The notes beneath the pieces are model-generated. The model was not told the origin of the DNA, made no database searches, and saw only the letters and a list, made by a program, of their open reading frames with translations. A DNA stretch of 55,069 nt. It comes from Candidatus Hodarchaeota archaeon. Lineage in GTDB: Archaea > Asgardarchaeota > Heimdallarchaeia > Hodarchaeales > Hodarchaeaceae. Position numbers and translations under genes: made by a program. How positions within the stretch are numbered: the first letter of the stretch is position 1; each line of letters starts with the position of its first letter. The DNA is taken from positions 1 to 55,069 of the forward strand of contig JAHQWW010000014.1 in the NCBI GenBank assembly GCA_029856365.1, written 5' to 3'. Positions 41,609-50,369 of this stretch are shown here, piece after piece.

Positions 41609-42346
41609 ATGATGGCTCAAGATCAATTTTATTCCGAAAGACCTTTAGTTCATCAACATATTGTTCTCATACAAATTGATAAATTGTTTTGTCATGAGGA
41701 AGTTGTACAGAGCCAAGTGGAATGGTTAAAAAATAACCTAAAAGAACTTGGATATTTTTTCCGTCCGATTTTAGTTGCAAAAAACGAGAATGTTATTCTA
41801 GACGGTCATCATAGATTGGTTGCACTTAAAGAACTGGGTGAAGAAAGAAGAATAGAAAAAATAAAAATTCCGTGCGTTGAAATTGAATATGTTGATAACC
41901 CAGAGATTACACTTGGTACATGGCATCCCATTTACGTTGAAATAAGACCTATTGGCTTTCCAGCAGAGTTTAAGAAAATTGGAGTCAAATGGAAAAAAAT
42001 ACATACTTTCTCACAAAACATCTTAAATAACCCTAAATACGGCTTTACGCTCAAAACAATGGAAGGGAACTATTTTAGTTTGAAGGGAACACAACAGGAT
42101 ATTTATAAAAAATTTCTTAAACATTATGAACCTGAATCTTTTGAATATGCTAAAACACTCGAATATGCAATTCAATCTGTTGAAGCTGGTCGAGCATCAT
42201 TCGCTCTTTTACGAACACGAGTCACAAAACAAGATGTTATTAAAACAGCTAAAAATAAGGAGCTCTATGCACCTAAAACAACACGACATATTCTTTCATT
42301 TCGATATCAAGACATAAAGGTACCTTTAGAAACTTTATTTTCTTAA
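41609..42346 (+). CDS. ParB/Srx-superfamily protein, SerK-like (free serine kinase)
   Basis: A 245-residue protein of the ParB/sulfiredoxin superfamily. It has the nucleotide-binding motif D65-G-H-H-R in VILDGHHRLVAL and an acidic HEEV upstream (residues 29-32), where archaeal SerK enzymes carry a catalytic Glu. Its length and the C-terminal TRHILSFRYQDIKVPLETL agree with the SerK group of Thermococcales. Those enzymes phosphorylate free serine with ADP to give O-phosphoserine for cysteine synthesis. Assignment is by family pattern only; a ParB-type regulator remains possible. ATG start. An A/T-rich TATA-like stretch is 20-30 bases upstream, so it may be leaderless. Confidence 0.65.
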   Translation: MMAQDQFYSERPLVHQHIVLIQIDKLFCHEEVVQSQVEWLKNNLKELGYFFRPILVAKNENVILDGHHRLVALKELGEERRIEKIKIPCVEIEYVDNPEITLGTWHPIYVEIRPIGFPAEFKKIGVKWKKIHTFSQNILNNPKYGFTLKTMEGNYFSLKGTQQDIYKKFLKHYEPESFEYAKTLEYAIQSVEAGRASFALLRTRVTKQDVIKTAKNKELYAPKTTRHILSFRYQDIKVPLETLFS

Positions 42347-42400
42347 TCTTCTTTAATTCAAGCATCAATAAACTTAATGCATTAATTGGAGACATATACG

Positions 42401-42988
42401 TTGGAAATCGAATTAATACAAATCACACCAATAACAGGTATTGTTGAAGGAATGAAGACTTCTCGTCGCAAGGATCATATTGAAAAAATCCCAGAGAAGA
42501 TCTTTAAGTGGGGACATTGGTCTGTCTTGGAACACTCTTCTATGACCGTAAGAATCCGAGAGATTAGCCGAGCTTGCTCCCATCAGTTAGTTCGTCATCG
42601 AATCGGAGTTACATTTACTCAAGAGTCTCAACGTTACTTTGATCCATTAATGGATCCCAATTGGTTTATTATCCCTCCAAGAATTGCACAGAATGATGAA
42701 TTAAAACAAAAATATGTTAAAGCTCGGAATCGTGAGGCTGATGAATACCGTTATTATCGTGAGAATAAGATTCCAAAAGAGGATGCCAGATTTTGTCTGC
42801 CTAATGCTTGTAAAACTACTGTCACCTGGACTTTTAACATGAACAGTCTTATTTGGTTTTTTGAACAACGTTTGAAGAAGGATGCACAATGGGAAATTAG
42901 GATGCTAGCTCAAAAGCTTTTTGATTTAGTGATGACTACTGATTGGAAAGAATTTATACAATATTGGAAACCCAAGAGTAGAAGATGA
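42401..42988 (+). CDS. thyX: FAD-dependent thymidylate synthase ThyX
   Basis: About 195 residues. The ThyX motif region reads HQLVRHRIGVTFTQESQRYFDP, with R-H-R at 65-67 and the Q-E-S-Q-R-Y end. Compared with the common R-H-R-x-x-S form it has one extra residue and lacks the Ser at the sixth position. Upstream SVLEHSSMTVRIREISRACS supplies the FAD-binding helix. It should make dTMP from dUMP using FAD and methylene-folate or its archaeal analogue. TTG 42401 has GGAG nine bases before it and is preferred to TTG 42386. It ends with LAQKLFDLVMT, and no ThyA is seen. Confidence 0.9.
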   Translation: MEIELIQITPITGIVEGMKTSRRKDHIEKIPEKIFKWGHWSVLEHSSMTVRIREISRACSHQLVRHRIGVTFTQESQRYFDPLMDPNWFIIPPRIAQNDELKQKYVKARNREADEYRYYRENKIPKEDARFCLPNACKTTVTWTFNMNSLIWFFEQRLKKDAQWEIRMLAQKLFDLVMTTDWKEFIQYWKPKSRR

Positions 42989-43086
42989 CGAAATAAGGGA
43001 GTTTATAATGATATTTACCCATAATTTAAGATTGGATGCTTAGAAATAAAAAGGGAAGAAAATAAAAGGGCAATAGTGGATTCCTC

Positions 43087-44019
43087 TTAACTCTTTCTTT
43101 TACCAATCATTCTTAATATAACAACACTTGAAACTACTGCAAGGATTATTATAGGAAACTCAAAGGAATGAGTGACACCTGGAAGGAGACCACCAGCAGC
43201 TCCAATAGAGACAGGTTTATTTTGTACTAATATTTCAGATTCAAATGAGAATTTTCCTATATCTTCACCTTTTGTCATTGTTTTATATTTTTTTAATGTT
43301 CCACCTTCTGTGAATTCAATTTCCCAAATAATTTCATAGATATCATATTCTCTGTATCGTTGTTCTGTATAATCCATGTAATATATCTCCCCTTCGAACT
43401 TCATTTCACCATACCACTTATGAGTGTCTTCAGTAAACATATCTAGACCATTATTTAAATCACTTTCACCCATAAGAGAGAAACTAGTAGTAATATCTAT
43501 AAAATCTCCCATATCTCTTGTTTCTTCACCATCATCGATCCAAATAGTAGTTTCCCAATCCTCGATATTTTTTGCTAGATTATCATTGATATCATTCCAG
43601 TTAGGGTCAATAAACATAATTTGATCAGGTCCATAAACACCTCTTAATATGATGTCATTATCATCCACTATATATTGAGGATAGAATAATGATATGAATT
43701 CAGTTTGATCACTGCTGAAGTTAAAATCCTCTCTATCTTGCTCGTTACTCCAGCTGTCCCACAAAGTATAATCAAGTAATTTGTTACCTGAATCTAAATT
43801 AGTTATTTCTAGGTTATAATTCATTTGACTAAGAGAATAAGATTCATCTATTTTACCATCAGTGGTCTCTACTGTTCTTTTATATATTGTTTGAACTCCA
43901 AAGACAAGAAGATCATTTTCATTGAAATCTCTACTTTGGGCACTTACAGGTTTAGAAACTGTTAAAAGTAGCAGAAAAGTTACAGAAAATAATAATTCAA
44001 TTTTATTTATCCGTTTCAT
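43087..44019 (-). CDS. exported protein with a C-terminal membrane anchor
   Basis: A 310-residue protein with an N-terminal signal peptide (KIELLFSVTFLLLLTVSKPVSAQS), then an acidic, beta-rich extracellular region with many Asp and Tyr residues (residues 25-275). A short linker GAAGGLLPGVTHSFEFP, a membrane helix IIILAVVSSVVILRMI and a basic end GKRKS follow. The arrangement matches archaeal surface proteins anchored at the C-terminus. No family I know. It lies downstream of the ABC-2 operon but 120 bases away, so it may be a separate unit. Confidence 0.7.
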   Translation of the reverse strand: MKRINKIELLFSVTFLLLLTVSKPVSAQSRDFNENDLLVFGVQTIYKRTVETTDGKIDESYSLSQMNYNLEITNLDSGNKLLDYTLWDSWSNEQDREDFNFSSDQTEFISLFYPQYIVDDNDIILRGVYGPDQIMFIDPNWNDINDNLAKNIEDWETTIWIDDGEETRDMGDFIDITTSFSLMGESDLNNGLDMFTEDTHKWYGEMKFEGEIYYMDYTEQRYREYDIYEIIWEIEFTEGGTLKKYKTMTKGEDIGKFSFESEILVQNKPVSIGAAGGLLPGVTHSFEFPIIILAVVSSVVILRMIGKRKS

Positions 44020-44142
44020 TTAGATTTCACCTTAATTTTATTTTTTAAACAATTTCACGTTCAATTTTAGATATTTATTTTCCAAAGAATTCGACAAATA
44101 AAAGGATATGTGATTGACTAAAAAATATAGGAAAAAAATCCT

Positions 44143-45450
44143 TTAGATTTTACCGTATACTCCTTTTATGAATACTAACGCTCCAAGAATGAAAAATCCC
44201 ATTCCGATTAGTAAGAGTAAGATCAAATCTAAGGAAATCTGATTAGCTTCCAAATTAAGGATCAATATCTTCCGATATACCTCACCAGTTGAATAAAATG
44301 GATTTAAGTGCCATAATTGAATATCACCGATTAAATTGGTTCTTGGTAGAGGAATGAAACCACCAGTTAAAAAAGAGAGCGGGATTGCAATCAGGCCTGG
44401 CAAATAGGTTGCCATTTTACCCCCAAGGAACGCAGCAATTCCTAAGCTTATTCCTAGAAGGGGTAACACAGCCAAAATACTCACAAGAATCACCAAAAGG
44501 GCCTGATCCACTCTTTGGAAAGGAAAACCTAAGAAATAAATAGTAATGATCACACAAGTCATTGTCAGTAATGTTGAAATGATCTGGGTAAATGTTAGAC
44601 CGAAAAGAAAGTATGATGAGGGAAAATCACTTAACTTTAATCTATCAATCGTACTCTGCTCTTGCTCGTACCCAACAATTCCTGCAACACCAGTACTTGA
44701 TGTAATTAAAACGAATATCAAGAATGCTGGAATATAAATATCAAATTCCGTAAAAGCGAGCGTTGTAATCATTTCATAATCCACGGAGAATTTTCCTGGT
44801 AAATCAAGTCCTATAACCCAAAAATGATCTAAAAAAGAATTAAGCATCTCTTCTAATAATGTGGTTGCTTCTGCAAAGCGTGCATAGGAATAGTCTCCTA
44901 TTAATTCAATGACTGTTTCTGAATAGACGTATTCAGTGGCATTTAATAAGAGTTTTCCATTAGTTGCCATAATTCGATGATTCAATCCAGCAATTAGTGT
45001 TTGTGAAAAATTAATTGGGATAATAATGGATAAGCTGATAAAACGACTTTGAACGGCTTTACCTGCGTCATCCAAGTCAGCATACGAAATGACAGAAAAA
45101 CTACGTTTATCATTCTCTGATAAAAGAATCCTTGATTGGTTTATATTCTTGATAAAGCAGGTACCAAATCCTTCTTCAAGAGGATCTCCTAATAAACCAG
45201 TTTCTGCCATATGATCATAAAATTGAGATCGAAGTGTGGAGTTTAGGTCTGGGTCCTGATCCTGATTAATGATGCCAATTTTATAATTATCTCCTGTATC
45301 CCCAATAATAACAAATGAGCTTTTCTCTCCATAAAGAAATGCAATTCCCACAATAAATAGAACGGGTATTAAGAATATTATACTCATTCTTTCGACATTT
45401 CTACCTGTCTGTTTCAAGCATTTTATGGTGTAAAGAATTATTTTATACAT
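44143..45450 (-). CDS. ABC-2 type transporter permease
   Basis: A 435-residue membrane protein with one N-terminal hydrophobic segment (IIFLIPVLFIVGIAFLYG), a large extracytoplasmic region (residues ~40-230), and five or six C-terminal segments. The C-terminal part has the ABC-2 pattern, with EQEQSTIDRLKLSDFPSSYFLFG as the cytoplasmic coupling loop. It starts six bases after the paralogous upstream permease and is in one operon with it and the ATPase. Together they should form a heterodimeric exporter of drugs, lipids or polysaccharide, substrate unknown. ATG start at 45450. Confidence 0.87.
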   Translation of the reverse strand: MYKIILYTIKCLKQTGRNVERMSIIFLIPVLFIVGIAFLYGEKSSFVIIGDTGDNYKIGIINQDQDPDLNSTLRSQFYDHMAETGLLGDPLEEGFGTCFIKNINQSRILLSENDKRSFSVISYADLDDAGKAVQSRFISLSIIIPINFSQTLIAGLNHRIMATNGKLLLNATEYVYSETVIELIGDYSYARFAEATTLLEEMLNSFLDHFWVIGLDLPGKFSVDYEMITTLAFTEFDIYIPAFLIFVLITSSTGVAGIVGYEQEQSTIDRLKLSDFPSSYFLFGLTFTQIISTLLTMTCVIITIYFLGFPFQRVDQALLVILVSILAVLPLLGISLGIAAFLGGKMATYLPGLIAIPLSFLTGGFIPLPRTNLIGDIQLWHLNPFYSTGEVYRKILILNLEANQISLDLILLLLIGMGFFILGALVFIKGVYGKI

Positions 45451-45456
45451 TTCTCA

Positions 45457-46839
45457 TCAACCTCGTCTTTTAAAACGTAGATAACTAAAAATTATAAGAG
45501 AAAAAATCAAAAAAATTATTGAAAGAAACAGACTCATGAAGATATCAAATAAAACAAGATGAAAGTCAAAATCATAAAGTAGTACTTGACGTAAAGCATT
45601 TGCGGTGTGAGTTAGGGGTAGAAAATCCCATAAAAGAAAATCTCGTGGATAACCACTTGAGGTTGGGAAAATTCCAGGAATGAGAATTACTTTAGGGATT
45701 TCAATGAATGCTCCACTCATGAATGCAATGAATGGTGCACCAAAACCTAGTACATTCCCTACGACATCTTCGTTCGATAAAAAAGCAGTGGAAATGAATA
45801 CGAGGAATAGACAAAATGGGAAGATTGTTAAAGCAATCAAAAACCCAATGAGAATATCTCCTTGGGGGTTAAATCCTAGCATTAAGCTAGTAAGAAATAG
45901 AATTATCGTTTGGCCTATCATGATAGGGATTTGTACTAAAATTGAACCAATGATGTATACTCCTCCTGAGGAGGGAGCTAAACGAATGCGATCAAAGGTT
46001 GTATTATTAGACCTGAATTCCATGCAAAAAAACATTGAAATCAATGACGGTTGGACAATTATTCCAAAAGCAATTAAACCTGGAATAGACAATTCGAATA
46101 GGGAGTATTTTGGAATAGAAACTTCATAATCTTTATTCATTCTGATAGAAATACTTCCACCAGGCCCTTTGAATGTAGTTGTGAGATCTTGATATTCATG
46201 GATCACGATTGAGAGTACTGATTTTGCCATTTTAAAGTTAAAATAGCTTTCATCTCCTATTATACGGATTGAATCGTTAATATTTGTTGGCAAATCAGGG
46301 AAAGTAGGAAAATCTAACTGTATCATTTCATGAAGATAAAATCTAAATGTATTATGCCAGTATCTGTTCAAGATTGAAAGAGTCGTGTTAGAAAAATTGG
46401 GGCTAAGGACAATTAATATATCTAAATCTCGTTTAAATAACTTATCAGTTGCATCGGATTCTTCTTCAAATTGAGTTACTTCAAATATGTGTGGAGCATT
46501 GGTAATGTTACTATATGTTAAATTAGCAAGAATATCAATAAATTCGATACCAAATCCTTTATCAAGAACATCAGAACTGTGATACAGAGTAAAAGAAGAA
46601 TTTCCCATTATGGTTTCATTATGAAAGAGAGATTTAATTTCATCAGATAGACCTAAATCTTGATTAATTACACCTACTAAAAAAGTTTGACTTTCTCCAA
46701 CGGGGGATGTTGAAAATCCGATCCAATATAATCCAATAAAAAACAATGGATACAATATTAAATACGGAATAGTCCATTTACTTCTAAACAATTGCAGTCC
46801 CATTCGTTGTGCGACTCCAAGGATTTGTTTTAATGACAT
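45457..46839 (-). CDS. ABC-2 type transporter permease
   Basis: A 460-residue paralogue of the downstream permease with the same architecture. It has an N-terminal segment (IPYLILYPLFFIGLYWIGF), a ~200-residue external loop with many Asn-Thr/Ser pairs, and six C-terminal membrane segments. The loop EFRSNNTTFDRIRLAPSSGG takes the coupling position. It follows the ATPase gene by 12 bases. The two permeases share the order and spacing of segments but differ in sequence, as in heterodimeric exporters. ATG 46839. Confidence 0.87.
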   Translation of the reverse strand: MSLKQILGVAQRMGLQLFRSKWTIPYLILYPLFFIGLYWIGFSTSPVGESQTFLVGVINQDLGLSDEIKSLFHNETIMGNSSFTLYHSSDVLDKGFGIEFIDILANLTYSNITNAPHIFEVTQFEEESDATDKLFKRDLDILIVLSPNFSNTTLSILNRYWHNTFRFYLHEMIQLDFPTFPDLPTNINDSIRIIGDESYFNFKMAKSVLSIVIHEYQDLTTTFKGPGGSISIRMNKDYEVSIPKYSLFELSIPGLIAFGIIVQPSLISMFFCMEFRSNNTTFDRIRLAPSSGGVYIIGSILVQIPIMIGQTIILFLTSLMLGFNPQGDILIGFLIALTIFPFCLFLVFISTAFLSNEDVVGNVLGFGAPFIAFMSGAFIEIPKVILIPGIFPTSSGYPRDFLLWDFLPLTHTANALRQVLLYDFDFHLVLFDIFMSLFLSIIFLIFSLIIFSYLRFKRRG

Positions 46840-46851
46840 TAAAACTTCCTC

Positions 46852-47808
46852 TTAATTACGTAGAGCTCGACCAGTTAAGTTAATGAAGACATCTTCAAGT
46901 GATGTGCTTCTGATAGACATGTTTTCGACCTCCCAACCTTGAGTTTCAATGAAATTTAAGATGCGAGTCAATCGTGAAACAACATCAAGGGCTCGGATAA
47001 TAATTAAACCACTAGAAACATATGCATCCTCAATACCGTTAAAGGTCTTTAATGCTTTAGCTAAATCATCTAAATTATCCCTTCTATTTAAAGAGAACTC
47101 AACTAAGTCACCTTCACCAATCGAAGCTTTCAATTTCTTAGGTGTGTCTAAAACCAGGATTTTACCCTGATCAATAATAGCTACACGATCACTTAAACGA
47201 TCTGCTTCCTCCATAAAATGAGTGGTTAAAATTACAGTTTTGCCTTGGTTTGGGAGATCTTTGAGTACTTCCCAAACCGCAACACGAGATTGAGGATCTA
47301 ATCCAGGAGTAGGTTCGTCACACAATATAATCGTTGGATCATGAATTAACCCTAAGATTAAGTTTAATCTTCGTTGTAATCCTCCAGATAATGTCCGAAC
47401 TAAATGTTTACGCTTCTCAGTCAAGCCTACTCTAGCAATTAAAAAATCTATACGTTCTCGTGCTTCATTCTTTGGAATGTCGTAGATTTTCGCTAAAAAC
47501 CATAGGTTTTCCTCAACTGTCAAATCATCATAAAATGTAAGAGATTGAGGAATGATCCCAAGTGCCCTTTTGAGTTCTTTTCCGTTCTTATGAGGATCTT
47601 GTCCCATAATTGTGATTTTCCCTACATCTGGTCTTAAAAGTCCAATAATCATCCTCAAGCTAGTTGTTTTACCAGCACCATTTGGGCCTAAAAAGCCAAA
47701 AATCTCATTCTCACGAATTTCAAGAGAGATACCATCAACAGCTTTTACTAGTTTATCCCCTTTCCCAAAATATTTCTTTAGGTTTCTCACTTCAATAATA
47801 TTGGCCAT
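46852..47808 (-). CDS. ABC-2 type transporter ATPase (DrrA-like)
   Basis: A 318-residue ABC ATPase with Walker A GPNGAGKTT (41-49), Q-loop in GIIPQSLTFYDDLTV, signature LSGGLQRRL, Walker B IILCDEPTPGLDPQSR and switch His in TTHFMEEADRL. The ~90-residue C-terminal extension after ILVLDTPKKLK, ending IRSTSLEDVFINLTGRALRN, is the form seen in DrrA/daunorubicin-resistance type exporters. It is the second gene of the operon, seven bases after the regulator, and drives the two permeases. Confidence 0.92.
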   Translation of the reverse strand: MANIIEVRNLKKYFGKGDKLVKAVDGISLEIRENEIFGFLGPNGAGKTTSLRMIIGLLRPDVGKITIMGQDPHKNGKELKRALGIIPQSLTFYDDLTVEENLWFLAKIYDIPKNEARERIDFLIARVGLTEKRKHLVRTLSGGLQRRLNLILGLIHDPTIILCDEPTPGLDPQSRVAVWEVLKDLPNQGKTVILTTHFMEEADRLSDRVAIIDQGKILVLDTPKKLKASIGEGDLVEFSLNRRDNLDDLAKALKTFNGIEDAYVSSGLIIIRALDVVSRLTRILNFIETQGWEVENMSIRSTSLEDVFINLTGRALRN

Positions 47809-47814
47809 TAGTTA

Positions 47815-48339
47815 TCATTCTCCTCCAATAATATTAAATTCAGGGAATTTTTCTTTAAAGAAATTCAAGGCATATTCAAGTAATTGCACATATGCATTGT
47901 ATCCAAAGATTTGTTCTTCAAGAAATTGTTTCAAAGTAGGATCTGAATCTTGGCATTTTTCCATTAGCTGTTGTAAATCTTTGATACAAACGTTTGTTTT
48001 ATCAATAAAACCTTCAAAGATCTTTACAATCATTTCTGCTCCTGATGTCGCTTTATAGGTATATCCAGTTTTATGAGTACCTTCTTTCAAAACAGTACCA
48101 TACTTTTCATTTATCTTGATTGCTCTATTAATGGAAGAAACCGATGTTGGATATTTTCCACCTGGAAAAAGGTCTGTTAGTCTTTTTGCAATAGTTCTTT
48201 GAGTCCATTGATGACCATTTAGATCTTGTGGTTCTAAAAGAAATAAAGTATCTATCCAGCCACAAAGTCCAGGAATACCGTGTTCTTCATAGTATTCAGC
48301 GAATATATCATAAAGTTGCGCCCTTAACGGACTGATCAT
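47815..48339 (-). CDS. GbsR/MarR-like winged-helix regulator of the ABC operon
   Basis: About 174 residues. A winged-helix pattern lies at 40-105: QDLNGHQWTQRTIAKRLTDLF, then SVSSINRAIKINEKYGTVLKE, with a wing around GTHKTGYTYKA. The C-terminal ~70 residues are helical and probably form the dimer interface, as in GbsR-type regulators. It is first in the operon, seven bases before the ATPase, so it likely controls its own exporter. A palindrome 90-110 bases upstream is a candidate operator. Both TTG 48357 and ATG 48339 are possible starts; I use the ATG. Confidence 0.7.
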   Translation of the reverse strand: MISPLRAQLYDIFAEYYEEHGIPGLCGWIDTLFLLEPQDLNGHQWTQRTIAKRLTDLFPGGKYPTSVSSINRAIKINEKYGTVLKEGTHKTGYTYKATSGAEMIVKIFEGFIDKTNVCIKDLQQLMEKCQDSDPTLKQFLEEQIFGYNAYVQLLEYALNFFKEKFPEFNIIGGE

Positions 48340-48427
48340 TTGAGTTAAAACCGTCAATTGAAAAAAATATATGAAAATCTACAATAAAACTAATTATATT
48401 AATGTATTATAAGGATTTCCATTTCTT

Positions 48428-48451
48428 GAAATTCAAAATTTCAAAATTTTG
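48428..48451. promoter_or_regulatory. candidate operator for the ABC exporter operon
   Basis: Two overlapping palindromes: GAAATT-CAA-AATTTC at 48428-48442 (perfect six-base arms) and CAAAATTTTG at 48442-48451. They lie upstream of the operon's regulator gene on the minus strand, near an A/T-rich promoter-like stretch (TTATAATACATTAATATAATT read on that strand). Autoregulation by the winged-helix protein is the natural idea. Confidence 0.4.
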
Positions 48452-48504
48452 CGATAAAAAAGTCAAAGAAATCAACGATTTTTGAGAAAAAAAGAAGGAG
48501 AAAA

Positions 48505-49761
48505 TTAAGTCTTCTTCCTTATTAAGACTGGAACTAGAATCAATAATCCTAGAACCTCAGGTATTAGGAAACTTGGTGTTGGTTGATTCGTTGATGATGT
48601 TTCAGATGTGTTCTCTGATGACTCTGATGTTGGGATTGTGGGTGGAGAAAGTTCTCCCTCGAATAGTGCTCTATATCTTGGATCATGATTAAATGGTTCA
48701 CCATTCCAGACGGGGTAGCAAATTCGATATAAAAATGATACTTCTTCTATCCCTAAGGGAGGAATCTTTGTTAACTCACTCATTGATGAAAAGAAAGAGC
48801 TCCACCAATTATATAGTTCTTGAGGGGTTCTCCATGAATATAATTGTTCATCAAAAAGTGTATTCGGATTTGCAGGTGTCGCTATAGCAGTGTGAGTGGT
48901 TCCGCTCAATTCAAGGTCATAAGTATCTTGAAATAATGACTGGAAGATAGGAACATCGTTAACTTTTATGATTGCATCTGAAATACCTGTCGTTCCATTA
49001 CTTACAGCGACAGATATGGGATTATCACTACTAACTGTTGTACCAAACAGTATTGAAAGACTGTATTTAGAAAGATCCACATCTTGTAATCGAATTTCAT
49101 TGAACGGTGGTTGAGTATTATAATCAAATTCATACGCGTCCCAGGCTCCCATTTCAATTGCTAACTTCAATTCAGAGTAGTTTTGACTGATCGCGAAAGA
49201 ATATGTCAGATTAACACTATCTATGATCGTTTTTACATTATTTTGTACTGGACTCGGTTGAAAAAAGCCATCTACTTCTAGGTATCTTACCTTCCAAGAA
49301 TAGATTCTCTTTGTATCTTCTGTAGTTTTATCAATTTGAGGAAGGATAATACCTTGAGAAGCATTTAACATAACATAATACTTCAATTCCTCCTCCAAAT
49401 CAAGAATATCATTATCATTACTATCTTGGAATAATTCAAATCCCGTTATTATTGTACCAACAAAAAATGGGTTGTTTGAGACGTTAAAAGATTGTCCAAA
49501 AAAGGGATAAAATGGAGCAATAGTAGACATACCAGTCAGTTCATCATACATAGTCAATGATAAAAATGAGGTTTCATCTGTATGAACCCACGTATAAGAA
49601 AGTCTTGAAATTTGATTGGCAATGGTTCCTGAGGAATATTCTTCTTCAATTGGTATATCAGTTGCAATTACTGGGCGAAGAAAATTACTAATGAAAAGCA
49701 AAATTGTTACGATTACAATCATTTTAAGTGAAATTTTGTCTAATCTCTTCATCTTTTGCAC
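48505..49761 (-). CDS. exported protein with Ser/Thr-rich linker and C-terminal anchor
   Basis: A 418-residue surface protein with an N-terminal signal sequence (KMIVIVTILLFISNFLRPVIA), a large acidic beta-rich external domain (25-375), then a Ser/Thr/Pro-rich linker (PTIPTSESSENTSETSSTNQ). It ends with PTPSFLIPEVLGLLILVPVLIRKKT, a hydrophobic helix followed by a short basic end. This three-part end is reminiscent of archaeal sorting signals, but no matching sorting enzyme is seen. An acidic stretch DSNDNDILDLEEE may bind calcium. It lies upstream of the ABC operon and is divided from it by the operator-like repeats. Confidence 0.72.
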   Translation of the reverse strand: MQKMKRLDKISLKMIVIVTILLFISNFLRPVIATDIPIEEEYSSGTIANQISRLSYTWVHTDETSFLSLTMYDELTGMSTIAPFYPFFGQSFNVSNNPFFVGTIITGFELFQDSNDNDILDLEEELKYYVMLNASQGIILPQIDKTTEDTKRIYSWKVRYLEVDGFFQPSPVQNNVKTIIDSVNLTYSFAISQNYSELKLAIEMGAWDAYEFDYNTQPPFNEIRLQDVDLSKYSLSILFGTTVSSDNPISVAVSNGTTGISDAIIKVNDVPIFQSLFQDTYDLELSGTTHTAIATPANPNTLFDEQLYSWRTPQELYNWWSSFFSSMSELTKIPPLGIEEVSFLYRICYPVWNGEPFNHDPRYRALFEGELSPPTIPTSESSENTSETSSTNQPTPSFLIPEVLGLLILVPVLIRKKT

Positions 49762-49962
49762 CTAATACTCATTTTTCCTGAGTTTTATCATACATAGATA
49801 CACCTGAGAAATTAAATTCTTTTCTTAAAATAGATATAGATTAGAACAGTGTGAAACTCTCTGTTCTAAAAATTAGACAAACTGTATTACTAAGATTTCC
49901 CAATCATAAAGCCAATGTTCATTGTTCATCAATCTAACATGAGAAGTACTTTTGAGAATGTG

Positions 49963-50369
49963 TTAATAAATGAAGGAAAACAGATTCAGACCTTCGAGTG
50001 TTTGGTATTTTTGATACAGATTAGCAATTAAACAGGAATGTATTGGGAATACTATGAAAATTTCTCCCACATAAATATTCTCGATAAACTCCTCTTCAGC
50101 TTTAATAATACTGTGTTCCTGGGAAATTTCACAAACGAAAGCATTAGTAATTGTTTTACTTCAATCATCATCTTGATGTAAAGTAATTTGGCCAAAGGAT
50201 TTCGAACCATCATCTAGAATAATAAAATCCTTTGATAGATGAACCCCACCACCATAGATAACTAGTTTGTTTCTTTCAGGATATTTAGCAAAGATAGGAC
50301 AATTCACAACCAAAGTAATGCGAACTCTTTTTCATTAGCTATTGCCATTAGTTTTTCAATATCAATCAT
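49963..50369 (-). pseudogene. remnant of a D-threonine/D-serine aldolase-like gene
   Basis: Minus-strand sequence encodes a C-terminal domain of the DSD1/D-threonine-aldolase type. It has VNCPIFAKYPERNKLVIYGG, GVHLSKDFIILDDGSKSFGQ, then an in-frame TGA at 50161-50163 where Trp is likely, then NAFVCEISQEHSII and GEIFIVFPIHSCLI, which carry the His and His-x-Cys metal ligands. It ends at a TAA at 49963-49965. An ATG at 50369 overlaps the stop of threonine synthase (ATGA) and opens a 21-codon frame. The PLP-binding barrel is gone. The gene was probably co-transcribed with thrC before an internal deletion. Confidence 0.75.

Noticed and set aside
45680..46129. Plus-strand 149-codon frame inside the permease gene
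   Set aside because: It is the antisense shadow of a membrane-protein gene with strong family features on the minus strand.
47612..48058. Plus-strand 148-codon frame across the ATPase and regulator genes
   Set aside because: Crosses two well-supported minus-strand genes and shows no domain.
50161..50163. TGA read as Trp in the aldolase remnant
   Set aside because: Intact proteins of the window use TGG for Trp and end at TGA; the gene has also lost its barrel domain.
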